64,000 nt of DNA from Spirosoma endbachense (GTDB lineage: Bacteria > Bacteroidota > Bacteroidia > Cytophagales > Spirosomataceae), in NCBI RefSeq assembly GCF_010233585.1, contig NZ_CP045997.1, positions 62,001-126,000 on the forward strand. The letters run 5' to 3'. Made by a program: the position numbers and the translations under genes. Below, piece by piece: positions 25,883 through 34,902 of this stretch. The notes beneath the pieces are model-generated. The model saw only the letters and a list, made by a program, of their open reading frames with translations, did not search any database and was not told the DNA's origin. Each line of letters starts with the position of its first letter. Positions within the stretch are counted from its first letter, which is position 1.

Positions 25883-28800
25883 TTAGGAAACAGCCGCTTC
25901 AGCTTCAGTCAATGCTTCTGATGGGTTCGATTTCCGGAAGCGGTTTTTGAACCATTCCTGGAGCCTGTCAACGAGGTAATACATCATGGGCACCAGATAG
26001 ATCGTCAGGACCATCGAGCTACTCAGACCACCAATAAGTACCCAGGCCAGCGAGTTTTTCCATTCGGCACCCGCACCACTTGCCGTTGCAATTGGAATCA
26101 TCCCGATGACCATGGCAATCGTCGTCATCAGAATGGGGCGCAAACGTTCTTCGCCAGCGTGTAGAATGGCGTCTTTATAATACGTTCCATTGGCTTTCTG
26201 CTGGTTGGCAAAGTCAACGATCAGAATGGCGTTTTTAACAACCAGACCAATCAACATCAGCATCCCCAGCATGGCGAAAATACCAATGTTCGATGAGCTG
26301 AGGGCCAAAGCCAGCAACGCACCAATTACCGCAACCGGAACGGAGAACAATACGACAAACGGATAAACGAAACTGTCGTAGAGGAGCACCATGATGAAAT
26401 ACACCAGCATCAGACCCGCCAGCATGGCAATACCCAGCGAACCGAATCCTTCACTCTGGTTCTTGGCATCACCACCCCAGCTAACGGTAACCGCAGCAGG
26501 CAGTGGATTTTTTGCCAGATCGGCCTGAATGACGCCGGTTAGCGTACCCGAACCCGTACCGAGCGTATTGGCCGTAACCGTTACCGATGAGCGACGGTTT
26601 TTTCGTTCGAGCAGCGACGGTCCATTGCTGAGCGTTACGTTGGCGAACTCCGCTAACCGTACCGATCGATTGGCCGATGGGCTGAAGAAGTTGATATTTT
26701 TTACATCATCCGGGTTTTTCCGGTCGAAAGCATCAAGCATCACGCGAATGTCATAATCCTCACCACCATCGCGGAATTTGGAATCATCGTTACCGGCAAA
26801 TGCATTCTGGAGCGTACCACCCACCGTCTGAATATTCAGGCCCAGTTTGGCCATTTTTTCGCGGTCGATTTCGACACGAACTTCCGGATTTCCTGATTCT
26901 ACCGATACGTTAACGTCGTTTGCGCCGGGTGTTTTCCGAATACGATTTGCCAGTTCTTCGGCGGCTGCTAGATTCTGGCTGGCATCGTCGCCACTCAGGA
27001 ATATCTCGATAGGCGATGTACCCGAGTTCACGATACCTACCACGGAGGAACTGAATTCGATGGCCGGAAAGCCTTCTTCCAGTTCTTTGCGGAGATCGAT
27101 CATGTATTGCTCGGTTAGCTTATGACCCGGCCGTTCGGCCGCATCGGCAAGTTGTACCGTCAATTCCGTTCGGTTCGTTGCACCCTGACCCGTACTATTG
27201 ATACCCGTACTGGCTCCGCCCACGTTGGCAAAGATGGTTTGAACTTCAGGTTTCTTTTGCAGGTAATTTTCGATACGTCTGGATGTGAGATTGTTTTCCT
27301 GCAGAGAAGCACTCTTGTCGAGCTTCATCGTCAGCAGAAATTTACCCTGATCGCCCTGCGCTACGAATTCTGAACCAATAATGCCCAGACTCATGACCCA
27401 ACCCGTGAAGACAAAAATAGCAATCAAAATTCCGGTAAAGGCTAGCTTGTGTTTCAGAACCCAGCCCAGACTTTGATGATAGCCATTGGTTAACGCAGTC
27501 AGCCCTTTTTCAAACCAGAGCAGGAAAGCCTGGAACGGATTCTTTGGATTCAGATGCTCCAATTTCGCCAGCATCGATGTGAGCCAGGGGGTTAGTGTAA
27601 AACTGACCAGCAAACTGACCATCGTAGCAAAAGCAACCGTCAGCGAAAATTGCCGCAACAGATCGGCAATGACTGAACTCACAAACGTAATTGGAACAAA
27701 CACGACCACAATAACCAACGTGATGGCTACCGCTGCGAAACCAATTTCGCTCACACCATCGAGCGTAGCCCGCCAGCGATCTTTACCCATTTCGAGGTGT
27801 CGCTGGATGTTTTCGAGTACCACAATCGAGTCATCGACCAGAATACCAATCACAAGCGACAAGGCAAGCAGGGTCATCAGGTTGAGCGAATAGCCCATAA
27901 CGAACATGAACAGGAATGCCGAGATCAGTGAGGCCGGTACGGAAATCATGACGATGAAGGCATTCCGGAAACTATGTAGGAAAAGCAGCATCACAATAGC
28001 TACCAGCCCAACGGCCAGAATCAGGTCGTGCGTTACAGCTTCTACGGATGCCAGCGTAAAGACACTGCTATCGTAGGCAATCGCAAACGTAACTTTGTCC
28101 TTAACGTTTTCTTTCTCAATCGTCTTCAGTTTTTCCTCAACTAACTTACTGATTTCAACAGCGTTGGCGTCGGATTGCTTTTTGATGAACAGACCAATAC
28201 CGTTCTGTCCATTGTAACGGCTGATGCTGGTTGCTTCTGTCAAACCATCGGTTACGGTGGCCACATCACCAACGCGTATAGGGCTACCGTTTGGTGGAGT
28301 TGCTACGACTAACTTCCGAATATCGTCTAGTGATGAGAACTTACCCGCCAGGCGCAGCGTCATGTTCTCTTTTATACTTTTTACCTTCCCGGTTGGAAAA
28401 TCCAGGTTTGCCTGATTGATGGCCTGGGTTACCTGAAGCAGTGATAAACCGTAATAATTGAGTTTATCGTCGTTGACGTTGATACGAATTTCGCGTTTGT
28501 CGCCCCCAACCATTGTGATGTCGGCCACCCCTTTAATTTGCTGGAGAACCGGCAGGTATTTGTCTTCTACCTGTTGATAAAATACTTCATTGGGTAGGGT
28601 CGAAGTGGCCAGCAACTGCATAATTGGCTGGTCGCTGGGCGATATTTTGGACAGAGATGGTTGCTCGGCATCATCGGGCAAATCGCTGACCATTTTATCA
28701 ATTTCCCGCTGAGCATCCTGCAGGGCCATATCGATATCGGTCCCTGGTTTAAACTGCACGACAATGACCGACGCGTTTTCAAATGAATTGGCTTTTACGT

Positions 28801-29035
28801 CGTCGAGGTTATCTAAGCCCGATACGGCGTCTTCGAGTTTTTTACTAACCTCCGTTTCAACTTCCGAAGGAGCCGCACCCGGATAAACCGTCGTGATGGT
28901 GATGACCGGCGTAGAAAACTCGGGCAGCAACTCATAACTCAGCATTCGATACGAAAACAGACCTCCAATTGTCAAAATCGCAAACAGAACGATGATGAGC
29001 GATGGGCGCTTGATGATTGTTTCAACAAATTTCAT
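25883..29035 (-). CDS. RND efflux pump permease (HAE1 family)
   Basis: A 1050-residue inner-membrane pump of the AcrB type, of usual length. It shows the N-terminal helix, two large periplasmic loops, and TM4 with the proton-relay aspartates in GILVDDSIVVLENIQRH. The repeat of this unit in the second half reads GLVVKNAILIVDFANQ. Such pumps export hydrophobic drugs or lipids by proton antiport together with an adaptor and a TolC channel, both encoded just upstream. A 163-base gap with a large inverted repeat separates it from the adaptor gene, which could lower expression of the pump relative to the adaptor. Confidence 0.95.
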   Translation of the reverse strand: MKFVETIIKRPSLIIVLFAILTIGGLFSYRMLSYELLPEFSTPVITITTVYPGAAPSEVETEVSKKLEDAVSGLDNLDDVKANSFENASVIVVQFKPGTDIDMALQDAQREIDKMVSDLPDDAEQPSLSKISPSDQPIMQLLATSTLPNEVFYQQVEDKYLPVLQQIKGVADITMVGGDKREIRINVNDDKLNYYGLSLLQVTQAINQANLDFPTGKVKSIKENMTLRLAGKFSSLDDIRKLVVATPPNGSPIRVGDVATVTDGLTEATSISRYNGQNGIGLFIKKQSDANAVEISKLVEEKLKTIEKENVKDKVTFAIAYDSSVFTLASVEAVTHDLILAVGLVAIVMLLFLHSFRNAFIVMISVPASLISAFLFMFVMGYSLNLMTLLALSLVIGILVDDSIVVLENIQRHLEMGKDRWRATLDGVSEIGFAAVAITLVIVVVFVPITFVSSVIADLLRQFSLTVAFATMVSLLVSFTLTPWLTSMLAKLEHLNPKNPFQAFLLWFEKGLTALTNGYHQSLGWVLKHKLAFTGILIAIFVFTGWVMSLGIIGSEFVAQGDQGKFLLTMKLDKSASLQENNLTSRRIENYLQKKPEVQTIFANVGGASTGINSTGQGATNRTELTVQLADAAERPGHKLTEQYMIDLRKELEEGFPAIEFSSSVVGIVNSGTSPIEIFLSGDDASQNLAAAEELANRIRKTPGANDVNVSVESGNPEVRVEIDREKMAKLGLNIQTVGGTLQNAFAGNDDSKFRDGGEDYDIRVMLDAFDRKNPDDVKNINFFSPSANRSVRLAEFANVTLSNGPSLLERKNRRSSVTVTANTLGTGSGTLTGVIQADLAKNPLPAAVTVSWGGDAKNQSEGFGSLGIAMLAGLMLVYFIMVLLYDSFVYPFVVLFSVPVAVIGALLALALSSSNIGIFAMLGMLMLIGLVVKNAILIVDFANQQKANGTYYKDAILHAGEERLRPILMTTIAMVIGMIPIATASGAGAEWKNSLAWVLIGGLSSSMVLTIYLVPMMYYLVDRLQEWFKNRFRKSNPSEALTEAEAAVS

Positions 29036-29053
29036 ATTCGTAGATTTTTATTA

Positions 29054-29198
29054 AGTAGAGACGCATCCTTGCGTCTCCTCAGGCGTCAGCAATCATTGCG
29101 TTAGCCAAATTATCCGATAGAATACCTTTCCGGAGAGGAGACCCCAAGCGACGCCACAGTCGCTGACGCCTGAGGAGACGCAAGGTTGCGTCTCTACT
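29054..29198. repeat. 145-bp inverted repeat element with 37-bp arms
   Basis: Arms 29054-29090 and 29162-29198 are complementary with one mismatch in 37. Each arm holds a small hairpin of its own, GAGACGCA-NN-TGCGTCTC. The 71-base centre codes for nothing visible. It fills the gap between the adaptor and pump genes and ends exactly at the adaptor stop codon. It resembles a non-coding mobile element (MITE-like); there is no transposase. Confidence 0.75.
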
Positions 29199-30248
29199 CT
29201 ATTGCGCACTAACCGCTGTTCCGTTCTGTAAATTGATCTGACCGCTGGTAACGACCTGATCACCCGCTTTCAAGCCGGTACGTATTTCGTAATAATCGTT
29301 GGTTGTAGCGCCAATTTCGACTGACTTCAGCACCGCTTTGCCACCCTCAACCACATAAACCTGTGGTTGCTTTTCCGAACCGATAATGGCCTGGCGAGGT
29401 ACCGACAGAGTCTGACCTTTCAGTTGGCTGGTGTTGGCAATGGAGCCGTACATGCCCGCCCGCAATAAATTTTTACCCGAATTATTGACTGTAATCTCAA
29501 CCGGATAATTGTGTGCGGCATCGCCCTCAGCCCCGATCAGAGTAACCCGGCCAGCAAAGTGAGCGCCCGGATAAATCTCGGTCGATACCGATAGTGACTG
29601 GCCAACGCGGAACTGATTAATGGCTTTTTCGGGCACATCAACAACCAGTTTCAGCGATGAAATATCCGTTACTGTGGCAATCGGCGATCCAAGCGATACA
29701 ACCGAACCCTTTTCAACCATCTTCTCGGTAACGATTCCGGCAAAAGGTGCCGTAATCGTGGTATTGGCTATCTGCTTCTGAAGCTGTTTGATCTGCGCCT
29801 GCGTTGAGCGAATGCTCAATTGCGTCCGTTCCAGATTAACGGCGGGCGTAGCATCTCCTTTTACCAGATTTTCGTAGCGCTTCAGATCATTCTGATACCC
29901 TTCCAGTGTTACCTGTAAGGCTTCGATCTGATAGCGCAGTTGTTCGTCGTCCAGCTTGGCGATTAATCGGCCAGCACCTACTGATTGACCTTCCTCAATG
30001 GGAAGCTGGATAATCTGACCGCCCGCCTGTGGCCGGATTTCGACCTGACGATTGGCAGCAAATGAGCCCAGAAATTCACTATTCTGCGATAAGTTACGCA
30101 GTTCGGCAACGGCCGTACGGACACCTACCTTCTGGTCGGGGTTGGGTTTGTAAATTTTTGCTTCGACTTCTTTTTTGTTGTTCAACAACGTCCAGGCAGT
30201 CATGCCTAACGTGCCAACAAGGGCGAGTAATAACCAGATACGTTTCAT
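29199..30248 (-). CDS. RND efflux periplasmic adaptor subunit
   Basis: A 349-residue membrane-fusion protein. It has an N-terminal signal or anchor (WLLLALVGTLGMTAW), a barrel-sandwich half PQAGGQIIQLPIEEGQSV, a coiled-coil hairpin (about 105-145), the second lipoyl half with ITAPFAGIVTEKMVEKGSVV and a C-terminal beta-barrel plus membrane-proximal domain. It links the RND pump to the outer-membrane channel. The gene lies 47 bases after the TolC gene in the same operon. Confidence 0.94.
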   Translation of the reverse strand: MKRIWLLLALVGTLGMTAWTLLNNKKEVEAKIYKPNPDQKVGVRTAVAELRNLSQNSEFLGSFAANRQVEIRPQAGGQIIQLPIEEGQSVGAGRLIAKLDDEQLRYQIEALQVTLEGYQNDLKRYENLVKGDATPAVNLERTQLSIRSTQAQIKQLQKQIANTTITAPFAGIVTEKMVEKGSVVSLGSPIATVTDISSLKLVVDVPEKAINQFRVGQSLSVSTEIYPGAHFAGRVTLIGAEGDAAHNYPVEITVNNSGKNLLRAGMYGSIANTSQLKGQTLSVPRQAIIGSEKQPQVYVVEGGKAVLKSVEIGATTNDYYEIRTGLKAGDQVVTSGQINLQNGTAVSAQ

Positions 30249-30295
30249 AGCTTTTGCTGAGATTTGAGATTACAGGTAGTGTAAATGGGGGTGAT

Positions 30296-31612
30296 TTATC
30301 GATTGATTAAACTGCCGGTTGCTTTTTTCCAGTCAAGTTCGGCGGTACGCAGATTGACCAGTGTGGTCAGATAGTTGTTTTGGGCATCCCGAAGCGAGTT
30401 TTCGGCCTGGACGACATCGGTAATGTCGACGGTGCCTTCTTTAAATTGAAGCTGAGTCTGGGTGTATACTTTTTCGGCCAGTTTCACCTGACCGCTGTTG
30501 GTTGACAGATTCTGCTGCTCGATCAGAAACTTGTTACGGGCATTGGTGATATCCATGGAAATGGACTCACGAACCTGACGAAGCTGTACGTCTAATTTCT
30601 GATCATCGATGCGTTTCTGGCTAAGTTTCGCTTTGCGGGCCAGGCCGTCGAACACATTCCAGTTTAGTTGCAGCCCAACCCAATAGCCCGGTAAATTTTT
30701 AACATAGGAGTTATCTCCGCCAATCGCATACACTGAACTGTTGGCAACACCGTAGGCCGACACCGTCGGCACAAAGCCCGTTTTGACGTTTCGTTGTTCG
30801 AGGCCGTTGATTATTTTTTGCTGATCGATCAACTGTAAATCGGTTCGGTTAATGGTGTATTCATTGCCAGGTGCTACCGGTATCGTTTCCTCGATGGACG
30901 TCCGAACCTGGAGCGAATCCGTTTGTGGTGTTCCCGTCAGGTATTTCAGTGTATTCAGGAGCTGGTTGTAAGTCGCCTGGAGCGATTCGATCTGGGTTTG
31001 CGATGAGGTTTTACTGAGCTGAAGCCGGTCAACGTCAATACCCTGTGCCAGCTGGTTCTGCCGCCGTAGGTCTGTAATGCGGATCAGCCGTTCGGTCGAA
31101 ACTAAATTGTTGCGTAGAAAGGCAATTTGCTGAGCAGTCGTTTGCAGATTGTAATAAGTCGCTGATACATTGTAAGCAACGTCTTCTTTTGTCTTCTGCG
31201 TTTGCAGCGCCGACAAATCACGGCTGGCTTTGGCCGCTTTAGTGGCAATCAGCAACGACTGGTTATACAGAGCCTGAGTGGCCTGAAGGCTCGTTGACAG
31301 GTTATATGGCAACCCGAATGCTACGGCCGAATAGGTTCCTTCGGGTCCGCCAAAGACCGATGCGGGAATTACCTGTCCGGGAATTTTGAGGTAGCGTTTG
31401 TAATCACCCGTTAGGTTCACCTGTGGGCGGGCACTGGCTTTAACTTCTGCAATCTGGGCTTCCGTTTTGATCTCATCAAGTCGGGCCGACTGAACACTGT
31501 AGTTATTGGTCAATGCCTTGTTAATCAGCTGATCAAGCGTAAAGTCCTGGGCTCTGGCTAGCGTAAATCCCAGTGCGAAGAACGTGGAAAGGTACCATCG
31601 AATGGTTCTCAT
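30296..31612 (-). CDS. TolC-family outer-membrane efflux channel
   Basis: A 438-residue protein with a signal peptide (MRTIRWYLSTFFALGFTLARA) and two OEP repeats of long coiled-coil helices, for example around residues 30-200 and 235-430. It should form the trimeric channel of the tripartite efflux system. ATG 31612 starts exactly at the signal peptide; an in-frame ATG at 31642 would add ten residues. The short gap before it (from tetR) carries one copy of the 20-bp motif also found upstream of tetR. Confidence 0.93.
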   Translation of the reverse strand: MRTIRWYLSTFFALGFTLARAQDFTLDQLINKALTNNYSVQSARLDEIKTEAQIAEVKASARPQVNLTGDYKRYLKIPGQVIPASVFGGPEGTYSAVAFGLPYNLSTSLQATQALYNQSLLIATKAAKASRDLSALQTQKTKEDVAYNVSATYYNLQTTAQQIAFLRNNLVSTERLIRITDLRRQNQLAQGIDVDRLQLSKTSSQTQIESLQATYNQLLNTLKYLTGTPQTDSLQVRTSIEETIPVAPGNEYTINRTDLQLIDQQKIINGLEQRNVKTGFVPTVSAYGVANSSVYAIGGDNSYVKNLPGYWVGLQLNWNVFDGLARKAKLSQKRIDDQKLDVQLRQVRESISMDITNARNKFLIEQQNLSTNSGQVKLAEKVYTQTQLQFKEGTVDITDVVQAENSLRDAQNNYLTTLVNLRTAELDWKKATGSLINR

Positions 31613-31657
31613 GACATGTGTTGAATGATTTGTTTTAAACATTGTAATTAATCATGA

Positions 31658-31677
31658 ATTTTAAATATTTGTTTAAA
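31658..31677. promoter_or_regulatory. candidate TetR operator, copy A (upstream of tolC)
   Basis: The 20-mer ATTTTAAATATTTGTTTAAA is the exact reverse complement of bases 32387-32406. It is a near-dyad with TTTAAA at both ends. One copy precedes the TolC gene and one precedes tetR, as expected of an autoregulated TetR system. Binding is inferred. Confidence 0.6.
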
Positions 31678-31694
31678 TCGCGGATAAAAAAATA

Positions 31695-32330
31695 TTACAC
31701 CTTCTCGAATTCAAACAAATAAGTGGTAATCATGTCAATGACCAGGCTCTTATGCTGATTGGCAAACTCGTCAAACTCGGCATCGGTCATTTGCCACATT
31801 TTCATGTGCATGGCCTTGCCAATAAATAAGAACTGCACGTTACAAAAGATCATTGGCATTAAATGCATCGCCTTGATCGGCCGGATTGTGCCAAGAGCAA
31901 TTTCCTGTTGAAGCTGTTCCTCAAACATGGAGTGATGAATTTGTTTCATGACGCCAATGCTTGTTGCCATTCGTTCCGGATTGCGGTGGATTTCGTTCAT
32001 GACGAAGATCGACAGGCTGGGGTTGTTTTTAAGCAACTCAAAATCATGCTCGATCAACTCGGCAATTTTTTCGCGCAGACCGGTTGGCTTATTCATAATC
32101 TCAACCATTCCATTAAAGAACAATTGGATCATTTCTTCGAATATGCTCATGAATAGCTTTTCTTTGCTGCGGAAATAGTAATTGGTTAAGGCTATATTGA
32201 TACCGGCGGTATCGGCAATATCCCGGGACGTAGCACCATCAAACCCCTTCTCCAGGAAGACCTGCTTGGCAGCCGCCCGGATTTTCTCTTCAGTAGATTT
32301 AAAAGGGGAACAATTCATGTTCTGTTTCAT
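31695..32330 (-). CDS. TetR/AcrR-family regulator of the efflux operon
   Basis: A protein of about 211 residues. The N-terminal helix-turn-helix is typical of TetR: KIRAAAKQVFLEKGFDGATS, then IADTAGINIALTNYYFRSKE, followed by a helical ligand domain. It is the first gene of the minus-strand set tetR-tolC-adaptor-pump and probably represses it, with relief by a pump substrate. A Bacteroidota-type promoter ends at 32339; transcription would start near 32333, so the ATG at 32318 is as likely a start as 32330. A TTG at 32369 lies inside that promoter and is rejected. Confidence 0.92.
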   Translation of the reverse strand: MKQNMNCSPFKSTEEKIRAAAKQVFLEKGFDGATSRDIADTAGINIALTNYYFRSKEKLFMSIFEEMIQLFFNGMVEIMNKPTGLREKIAELIEHDFELLKNNPSLSIFVMNEIHRNPERMATSIGVMKQIHHSMFEEQLQQEIALGTIRPIKAMHLMPMIFCNVQFLFIGKAMHMKMWQMTDAEFDEFANQHKSLVIDMITTYLFEFEKV

Positions 32331-32338
32331 TTGACGAT

Positions 32339-32369
32339 CAAAAGTATTTGTTGCTTTTCTAACACGCAA
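32339..32369 (-). promoter_or_regulatory. tetR promoter (Bacteroidota type)
   Basis: On the minus strand TTG (32369-32367), a 20-base spacer and TACTTTTG (32346-32339) match the -33/-7 consensus of Bacteroidota. The 20-bp operator candidate lies directly upstream. Confidence 0.6.
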
Positions 32370-32386
32370 CTTTATTGAATAGTTTT

Positions 32387-32406
32387 TTTAAACAAATATT
32401 TAAAAT
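32387..32406. promoter_or_regulatory. candidate TetR operator, copy B (upstream of tetR)
   Basis: The 20-mer TTTAAACAAATATTTAAAAT is the exact reverse complement of the copy at 31658-31677. It sits about 17 bases upstream of the -33 element of the tetR promoter. Confidence 0.6.
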
Positions 32407-32577
32407 CTATAAAAAGTTATATTATAAGTAGAAATGCTTCTTTTGCAGTGGGTTTATACATATCTGAATTTTGCCTAAGCGGGTCATAATCAGGAACAGC
32501 TGGAACCATGACTACCTGTAGGCTGGCAACTGCACTGCCAACTGAGTTCCATAGTCTGATCGATGGGGGGAGCCTAC

Positions 32578-33258
32578 TTAAAGCCGACTTTTTTCTTCCA
32601 GCGCAATCCGGATCAGGTCAATCGTATTTTTTACCCCTGCTTTACGGATGATACTTGCCCGCTGATTGGCCACGGTATTGGCACTGATACCGAATCGTTC
32701 GGCTATCTCGGGGCTACTCAGGCCCTCAATTAAACATGTCAGTATTTGGGCTTCCCGCGATGTAATTTTATTCCAGACTGACGATGACGCTCGGGGGCTG
32801 TACGTTAGTTCTTCTTTCTTTTGCTGACTAACATTTGGTAAGACCAACTGGCGGATAATTATTGACGATGCATTGGGTGGGTAGTACAACTCACCACTGA
32901 TTACGGTCCGCACCGCCCTCAGAATTTCTTCCGGGGTCGTATCCTTGAGCAGATAGCCAGCCGCACCATTCTGAACAGCTTTCAGAATGTAGTCCGGGTT
33001 GTTATGCATACTGAACATCACCGTTTTCACTTTCGGGTATTGTTGAGAAATAACCTTTAAGGCATCGATGCCCGACATTCGGGGCATGGTTATATCCAGT
33101 AGCAGCACATCGGGTTTGATAGCGGCAACCTGATCGATCGCTTCGTCGCCATCGGCAACCTCGCCGACAATCTGAATATCTGCTTCATCTTCCAGCAGCA
33201 TCCGAATTCCTTTTCGGACTACAGAATGATCGTCGGCAAGAAGAATTCGAATAGCCAT
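32578..33258 (-). CDS. NarL/LuxR-type response regulator
   Basis: A 226-residue regulator: receiver domain (2-120) with acidic pocket ADDH (Asp9, Asp10), phospho-acceptor Asp55 in LLLDITMPRM and conserved Lys in YLLKDTT; C-terminal LuxR-type helix-turn-helix (about 160-226) with LTCLIEGLSSPEIAERFGIS. It lies 76 bases after the partner histidine kinase. As the last gene after nirB-nirD-kinase it is expected to control nitrate/nitrite genes of this region, like NarL, but target sites are not known. Confidence 0.93.
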   Translation of the reverse strand: MAIRILLADDHSVVRKGIRMLLEDEADIQIVGEVADGDEAIDQVAAIKPDVLLLDITMPRMSGIDALKVISQQYPKVKTVMFSMHNNPDYILKAVQNGAAGYLLKDTTPEEILRAVRTVISGELYYPPNASSIIIRQLVLPNVSQQKKEELTYSPRASSSVWNKITSREAQILTCLIEGLSSPEIAERFGISANTVANQRASIIRKAGVKNTIDLIRIALEEKSRL

Positions 33259-33334
33259 AGTAAGGTAAATTAATGGTAAAGTTTGCCTGCTCTATCTCAG
33301 CTATAAGCAGCTGTAAACAACAAATCTCGAATAG

Positions 33335-34816
33335 TTAATGAAGGTTACCCGCTACATTAATGCTGACCAACACTTTAGTACCCTTTCTGGGTTTTGAGGT
33401 AATTGTCAGCGTGCCGTTTAACAGGCGGGTTCGGGTCCGCATGTTTTCGATGCCGTTTATTGTAGGCACCACTTGTTCTTTTTGAACGGATTTGACCTGA
33501 AAACCTTTACCGTCATCAATAACGGCCAGTTCAAGTTTACGCGAATTTTGTTGTAAATGAATGCGTATGGTCTGTGCTCCTGCATATTTTATGGCATTGT
33601 TCAGGGCTTCCTGCGCAATGCGATATAATCCGATTTCCATGGCTGGGGCCAATCGATTGGCGTCGCGATCCCCGTCAAAAAGCACATCGATTCCCGATGA
33701 CCGCGCTGTTTGTTCAGCTAGATACTGCAACGTAGCGCCCAATCCGAAGTCGCCCAGTACGGATGGCATCAGATTATGGGATATTTGTCGGGTTGTCTGA
33801 ATAATCTCGTAAATCAAATTACACAGTTCGTCAAACCGGAGCCGTTGCTTCTCGTCCGGAAACGTAATCGTCTTCATTTTTTCTGCGTGCAGCTTCAGGC
33901 CGGTTAGCATCTGACCGATACCGTCGTGAAGTTCACGGGCAAACCGACGTCGTTCTTCTTCCTGGCCTTCGAGCAGGGCCGCCGAACGAATGTTCTCTTC
34001 GGCGATCTGCAACTGATACTTCTCTTCAGTAGTACGAATAAGCTCCTGTTGAGTGGCTACCAGCTTCCGATTAGAGGCCGCCAGGTTCTGATTGGTGGCT
34101 TCCAGCTCATGGTTGGTAATTTCCATCTGCCTGTTCACCAGTTGTAGCGCATTCTCTGAGCGGGCCAGTCGCCGAACAATATTCTTCGTGTAACTGACTA
34201 CCGGACGAAAAATAAACAAAGCCTCGGCCAGAATCGTCAGCAGGGTTGCAATCGTTAATAGCCATTCGATTCGTTCAAGCGATTGAACCCGCTCGAAGCT
34301 TTCCGTGTCGAACTGAAAAACGATGTCGTTCATCTGTTGCACGAAAGAAAGTTCATCCCTCAGAATGATCTGAAGAGCCTCTTTTTTTTCGGCAAGCGTC
34401 GTTTCTGGGCTATTGATTTGACTAAAGTTCTGGTAAATGGACTGAAAAACCGGTTCAATCCGGGCAAACATGCTGGTTAGCAGAGTGCTTTTCCGAACGG
34501 AATAGTCCTTTTCCATTTTCAGGAGCCCATTCCGAAGCTGAACGTGGGTTTGATACCATGTATGCAGCAGGGAATCAAACGAAACGGTATCGGCAGCCGA
34601 CAGTCCTGTGGTTCGCAACAGAGCAAGCTTTGTCAACCGCTGACTTAGCATTCGTTGGCGACCGGTTACGTTGACAACCCGGCTATCGTCGTAGTGATTG
34701 CTGAGCGTACTTCGAATGAATACTAATCCGCTGATTGACAGTACAGCAATGGCGGTAAGGGCCATCACATAGAACCGCGTTAACCGACGGGCTACCTGTT
34801 GGTCGAGTTGCTTCAT
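33335..34816 (-). CDS. NarX-like sensor histidine kinase (PilJ-type sensor, HisKA_3)
   Basis: A 493-residue membrane kinase. A transmembrane helix (16-34) and a second one (about 184-206) flank a periplasmic four-helix PilJ/NarX-like sensor that starts with NVTGRQRMLSQRLTKLA, comparable to the nitrate-binding P-box region of NarX. A coiled coil (220-285) leads to a HisKA_3 domain with ERRRFARELHDGIGQMLTG and a HATPase domain with DDGKGF. It forms a pair with the NarL-type regulator downstream. Since it sits between nitrite reductase and its regulator, nitrate or nitrite is the likely signal (inferred). Confidence 0.9.
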   Translation of the reverse strand: MKQLDQQVARRLTRFYVMALTAIAVLSISGLVFIRSTLSNHYDDSRVVNVTGRQRMLSQRLTKLALLRTTGLSAADTVSFDSLLHTWYQTHVQLRNGLLKMEKDYSVRKSTLLTSMFARIEPVFQSIYQNFSQINSPETTLAEKKEALQIILRDELSFVQQMNDIVFQFDTESFERVQSLERIEWLLTIATLLTILAEALFIFRPVVSYTKNIVRRLARSENALQLVNRQMEITNHELEATNQNLAASNRKLVATQQELIRTTEEKYQLQIAEENIRSAALLEGQEEERRRFARELHDGIGQMLTGLKLHAEKMKTITFPDEKQRLRFDELCNLIYEIIQTTRQISHNLMPSVLGDFGLGATLQYLAEQTARSSGIDVLFDGDRDANRLAPAMEIGLYRIAQEALNNAIKYAGAQTIRIHLQQNSRKLELAVIDDGKGFQVKSVQKEQVVPTINGIENMRTRTRLLNGTLTITSKPRKGTKVLVSINVAGNLH

Positions 34817-34824
34817 AGGCTAGA

Positions 34825-34871
34825 GTATTCGGTTTACGACCTCTTGCGTCAGCCATCCGTAAACCGAATAC
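34825..34871 (-). other. hairpin between nirD and the histidine kinase
   Basis: Perfect 14-bp arms, GTATTCGGTTTACG and CGTAAACCGAATAC, around a 19-base loop fill most of the 86-base gap. No T-run follows on the minus strand. It could lower read-through from nirBD into the two-component genes or stabilise the nirBD mRNA. Confidence 0.5.
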
Positions 34872-34902
34872 AGGACACTGTATGCCGTAAACGGAATACC
34901 AT

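Noticed and set aside
29054..29198. Insertion sequence in the efflux operon
   Set aside because: There are long inverted arms but no transposase and only 71 bases between; it is listed as a repeat, not as an IS.
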